Assembly (NCBI GenBank): GCA_013398015.1
Contig: VZRR01013890.1
Coordinates: 17,976 to 81,975 of the forward strand
DNA length: 64,000 nucleotides
Direction: 5' to 3'
Source of the DNA: Oreocharis arfaki
Lineage: Eukaryota; Chordata; Aves; Passeriformes; Paramythiidae
Positions 62,182-64,000 of the stretch are shown here, piece by piece. The position numbers and the translations under genes were made by a program. How positions within the stretch are numbered: the first letter of the stretch is position 1; each line of letters opens with the position of its first letter. Under the pieces are notes generated by a model. The model saw only the letters and a list, made by a program, of their open reading frames with translations, ran no database searches and was not told where the DNA came from.

Positions 62182-63254
62182 GAAGTACATATTTCATGCA
62201 CTCCCTCTATCAATAAATTACCAAATTTTTACAAAAATTAAGCCTAGAAAAATGCCCAATAGCCAAAGTAAAAAATTGAACAAATATGGGAAAAGCTTGA
62301 ACAGTGATTGGAAAACCTTCTGGCCTCAGATTTCTTTTTAAATCAACATGAAGAAAACATTTACAGGCTGTCAAATGGGTCAAGCAAATGATTTCTTGTT
62401 TGTGGTTTTAATCTTTATTTTCCATATTAACTACTATTTTTCAGTTGCTTTGAATGGGGAATGTAGAACAGTAATTAAAAATATTTACTAGTTCATTAGT
62501 CTGGCTAGGTGAAAAAGTTTCTTCATGGAGTTGAGAAATGCACCACAGCACAAAATACCAATAAATCTGCACAGTGCAATTAAAGCAGTATAAATAAAGC
62601 TGGAATACTCAGAATTTTGGACAAATTTGTTTCTCTGTATCCTAGTCAGCAGGGTACTGATCTTAGTATCTTAGCCACTCCAAATCAGCATAAATGCCTG
62701 ATGGTTAGTTCCTCTTGTTCTCATTTTCCCTGTTGCAGAGCACGGAGAAAAGTACTTAAAGAGGGATGTATGGATTTTCTCGTCAAAAAATAGTCTGCAT
62801 AAAACTAAAATAATAAACCAGAGAATCATACAACATAACACTTAATGATGTGCAGGTCTATCTCATGTGGGCTTTGCATAGTGACTTCAGTGGAGTTACT
62901 CCACAAGTACACTGTTGGATGTCACTAAGCCCACAGCACTCAATGCAGAGCTGGTCATTGACTCCCACAGACTTTTGACTCACAAATTTAAAAACTAGAA
63001 AGATTGTATAAGTCCATTACCCTTTCAGTCTGTAGAAGACATAAATCTGCAGGAAGTTTCTAAACAACTGTGCTGCTCAGCAGGACTATATACATATTCT
63101 CAAACTAAAAGTATTTTCTTTAAAATGCTATTTCTTTGCTATGTACAATCTCTCCATGTACATAAAGATAGTGGCAGAATGAAAAAAAGAAAAAAAAGAG
63201 GATAAATTTGAGACTAATCTTAACGAGAGCTGGCTTAATTTACATTTGAATTGA
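62182..63254. other. AT-rich non-coding stretch
   Basis: No gene or repeat recognised apart from an A-rich patch at 63,180-63,200. Confidence 0.6.
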
Positions 63255-64000
63255 ATGACCAGGTTTTGGTGTGTGGGAGGCTACAGAGGTGGCTTCTGAG
63301 AGAAATTGAAAGAAGTTTACCCCATGTCTGGCAGAGGCAATGCCAGCCGGCTCCAGGACTGACCCACTGCTGGCCAAGGCCAAGCCCATCAGAGAAGGTA
63401 GCAAGGCCTCTGTGATATTTAAGAAGGACAAAAATAGCTTATTCACAGATTTACCTGTGCTCCAAGAAGAGAGGAGTGACAATGTGCAAGAGAAACAACT
63501 CTGCAGACACCAGGATTGGTGGAGAAGGAGGGGCAGGAGTTGCTCCAGGCATCAGAGCTGTGGTCCAGACCATGGTGAAGCAGCTGTGCCCCTGCAGCCC
63601 ATGGAGGAGACCCATGACAGAGCAGGTGAATGTGACCATGGGCAGCCCGTGCTGGAGCAGGGTCCTTCTGACCCGTGGAGAGAGGAGCCCACACTGCAGC
63701 AGGATTCCTGGTAGGACTTGGGACACTGTGGGGGACACACATTGGAGCAGCTTGTCCTTGGAGGACTGCATCCATCGGAAAGGGACGCACACTGGAGCAC
63801 TTCATGAAGCCCATGAGTAGGAACTTGGAGAAGTTCATGGTGGACTGTCTGCTGTGGGAGGGTCCCCATGCTGGAGCAGGGGAAGGACTCCTCCCCCCGA
63901 GAAAAAGCAGAAGCAATATGTAAGGAACTGACTGCATCCCCCATTCCCTGTCTCCCTTTACTGCTGTGGGAGGAGGTAGAGCCTGAGAAGGAGGGAAGGG
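63255..64000 (+). mobile_element. Fifth avian endogenous retrovirus LTR, running off the window
   Basis: Landmarks in order: 'gtgggaggctacagagg', 'gccagccggctcc', 'ctggccaaggccaagcccatc', a TATA-like box at 63,416-63,422, 'gagaggagtgacaatgtg', 'acaactctgcagacacc', then GC-rich degenerate units with 'ctgcagcccatggagga' and 'gctggagcag' (e.g. 63,651-63,660 and 63,870-63,879), and 'ctgtctccctttactgctg' near the edge. The poly(A) part lies outside. It keeps a U3 part that the LTR at 58 kb lacks or has replaced. Long open frames on both strands (up to 164 codons) reflect the GC-rich repeat units. Whether a provirus follows cannot be seen. Confidence 0.85.
63416..63422 (+). promoter_or_regulatory. 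TATA-like box of the fifth LTR
   Basis: TATTTAA within 'gtgatatttaagaagg', located between the U3 GC-richer part and the 'gagaggagtga' segment, where this LTR type has its core promoter. Confidence 0.5.

Noticed and set aside
63443..63944. Long open frames (113-164 codons) on both strands as genes
   Set aside because: They lie in the GC-rich repeat units of an LTR; overlapping openness on both strands is a composition effect.
58100..64000. LTRs at 58.1 and 63.3 kb in the same orientation as the two ends of one provirus
   Set aside because: The intervening sequence has no recognisable retroviral coding remnants, the two LTRs differ in their 5' parts, and the spacing is inflated by the duplicated block.

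Overview
The window looks like AT-rich, gene-poor DNA from a bird. The main evidence is its repeats. It holds many decayed copies of the avian/reptilian LINE CR1, recognisable by their 3' tails and by pieces of endonuclease and reverse transcriptase. It also holds several LTRs of types I recognise from bird endogenous retroviruses. No protein-coding gene, rRNA, tRNA or CRISPR array could be supported. The open frames present are short, mostly start at random ATGs, and are either part of repeats or of the size expected by chance in AT-rich DNA. The window may be a gene desert or a very large intron; the sequence alone does not say which.

Layout: 1-1,363 holds two minus-strand LTRs (1-656 and 829-1,363). 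The first is broken by a CR1 tail and then by a 39-bp tandem duplication. From 1.4 to 30 kb the DNA is mostly unique and AT-rich. It carries CR1 remnants at about 4.56, 7.84, 19.98, 22.2-23.2 and 26.2 kb, several microsatellites, and two small GC-richer blocks (6.9 and 29.2 kb) that have splice-site-like borders but no identified gene. A third minus-strand LTR lies at 30,475-31,095. From 31 to 57.9 kb there is again mainly unique sequence, with a CR1 reverse-transcriptase remnant at 38.0 kb, a CR1 3' end at 40.0-40.5 kb that contains a perfect 75-bp tandem duplication, and a few stretches that might be conserved non-coding elements.

The most striking structure is at 57,905-62,181. A 2,138-bp block, including a plus-strand LTR, occurs twice head to tail, and the two copies are separated by a single N at 60,043. 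By eye the copies differ at about 25 positions with no indels. A false duplication made during assembly (two haplotypes joined end to end) is the leading explanation; a real recent tandem duplication is the alternative. A further plus-strand LTR of the same broad family begins near 63,255 and runs off the window.

I found no convincing new biological system. The points most worth a second look are the duplicated block and its uneven mismatches, the ordered nested-insertion history of the first LTR, the internally deleted CR1 at 38 kb, and the two exon-like GC blocks.
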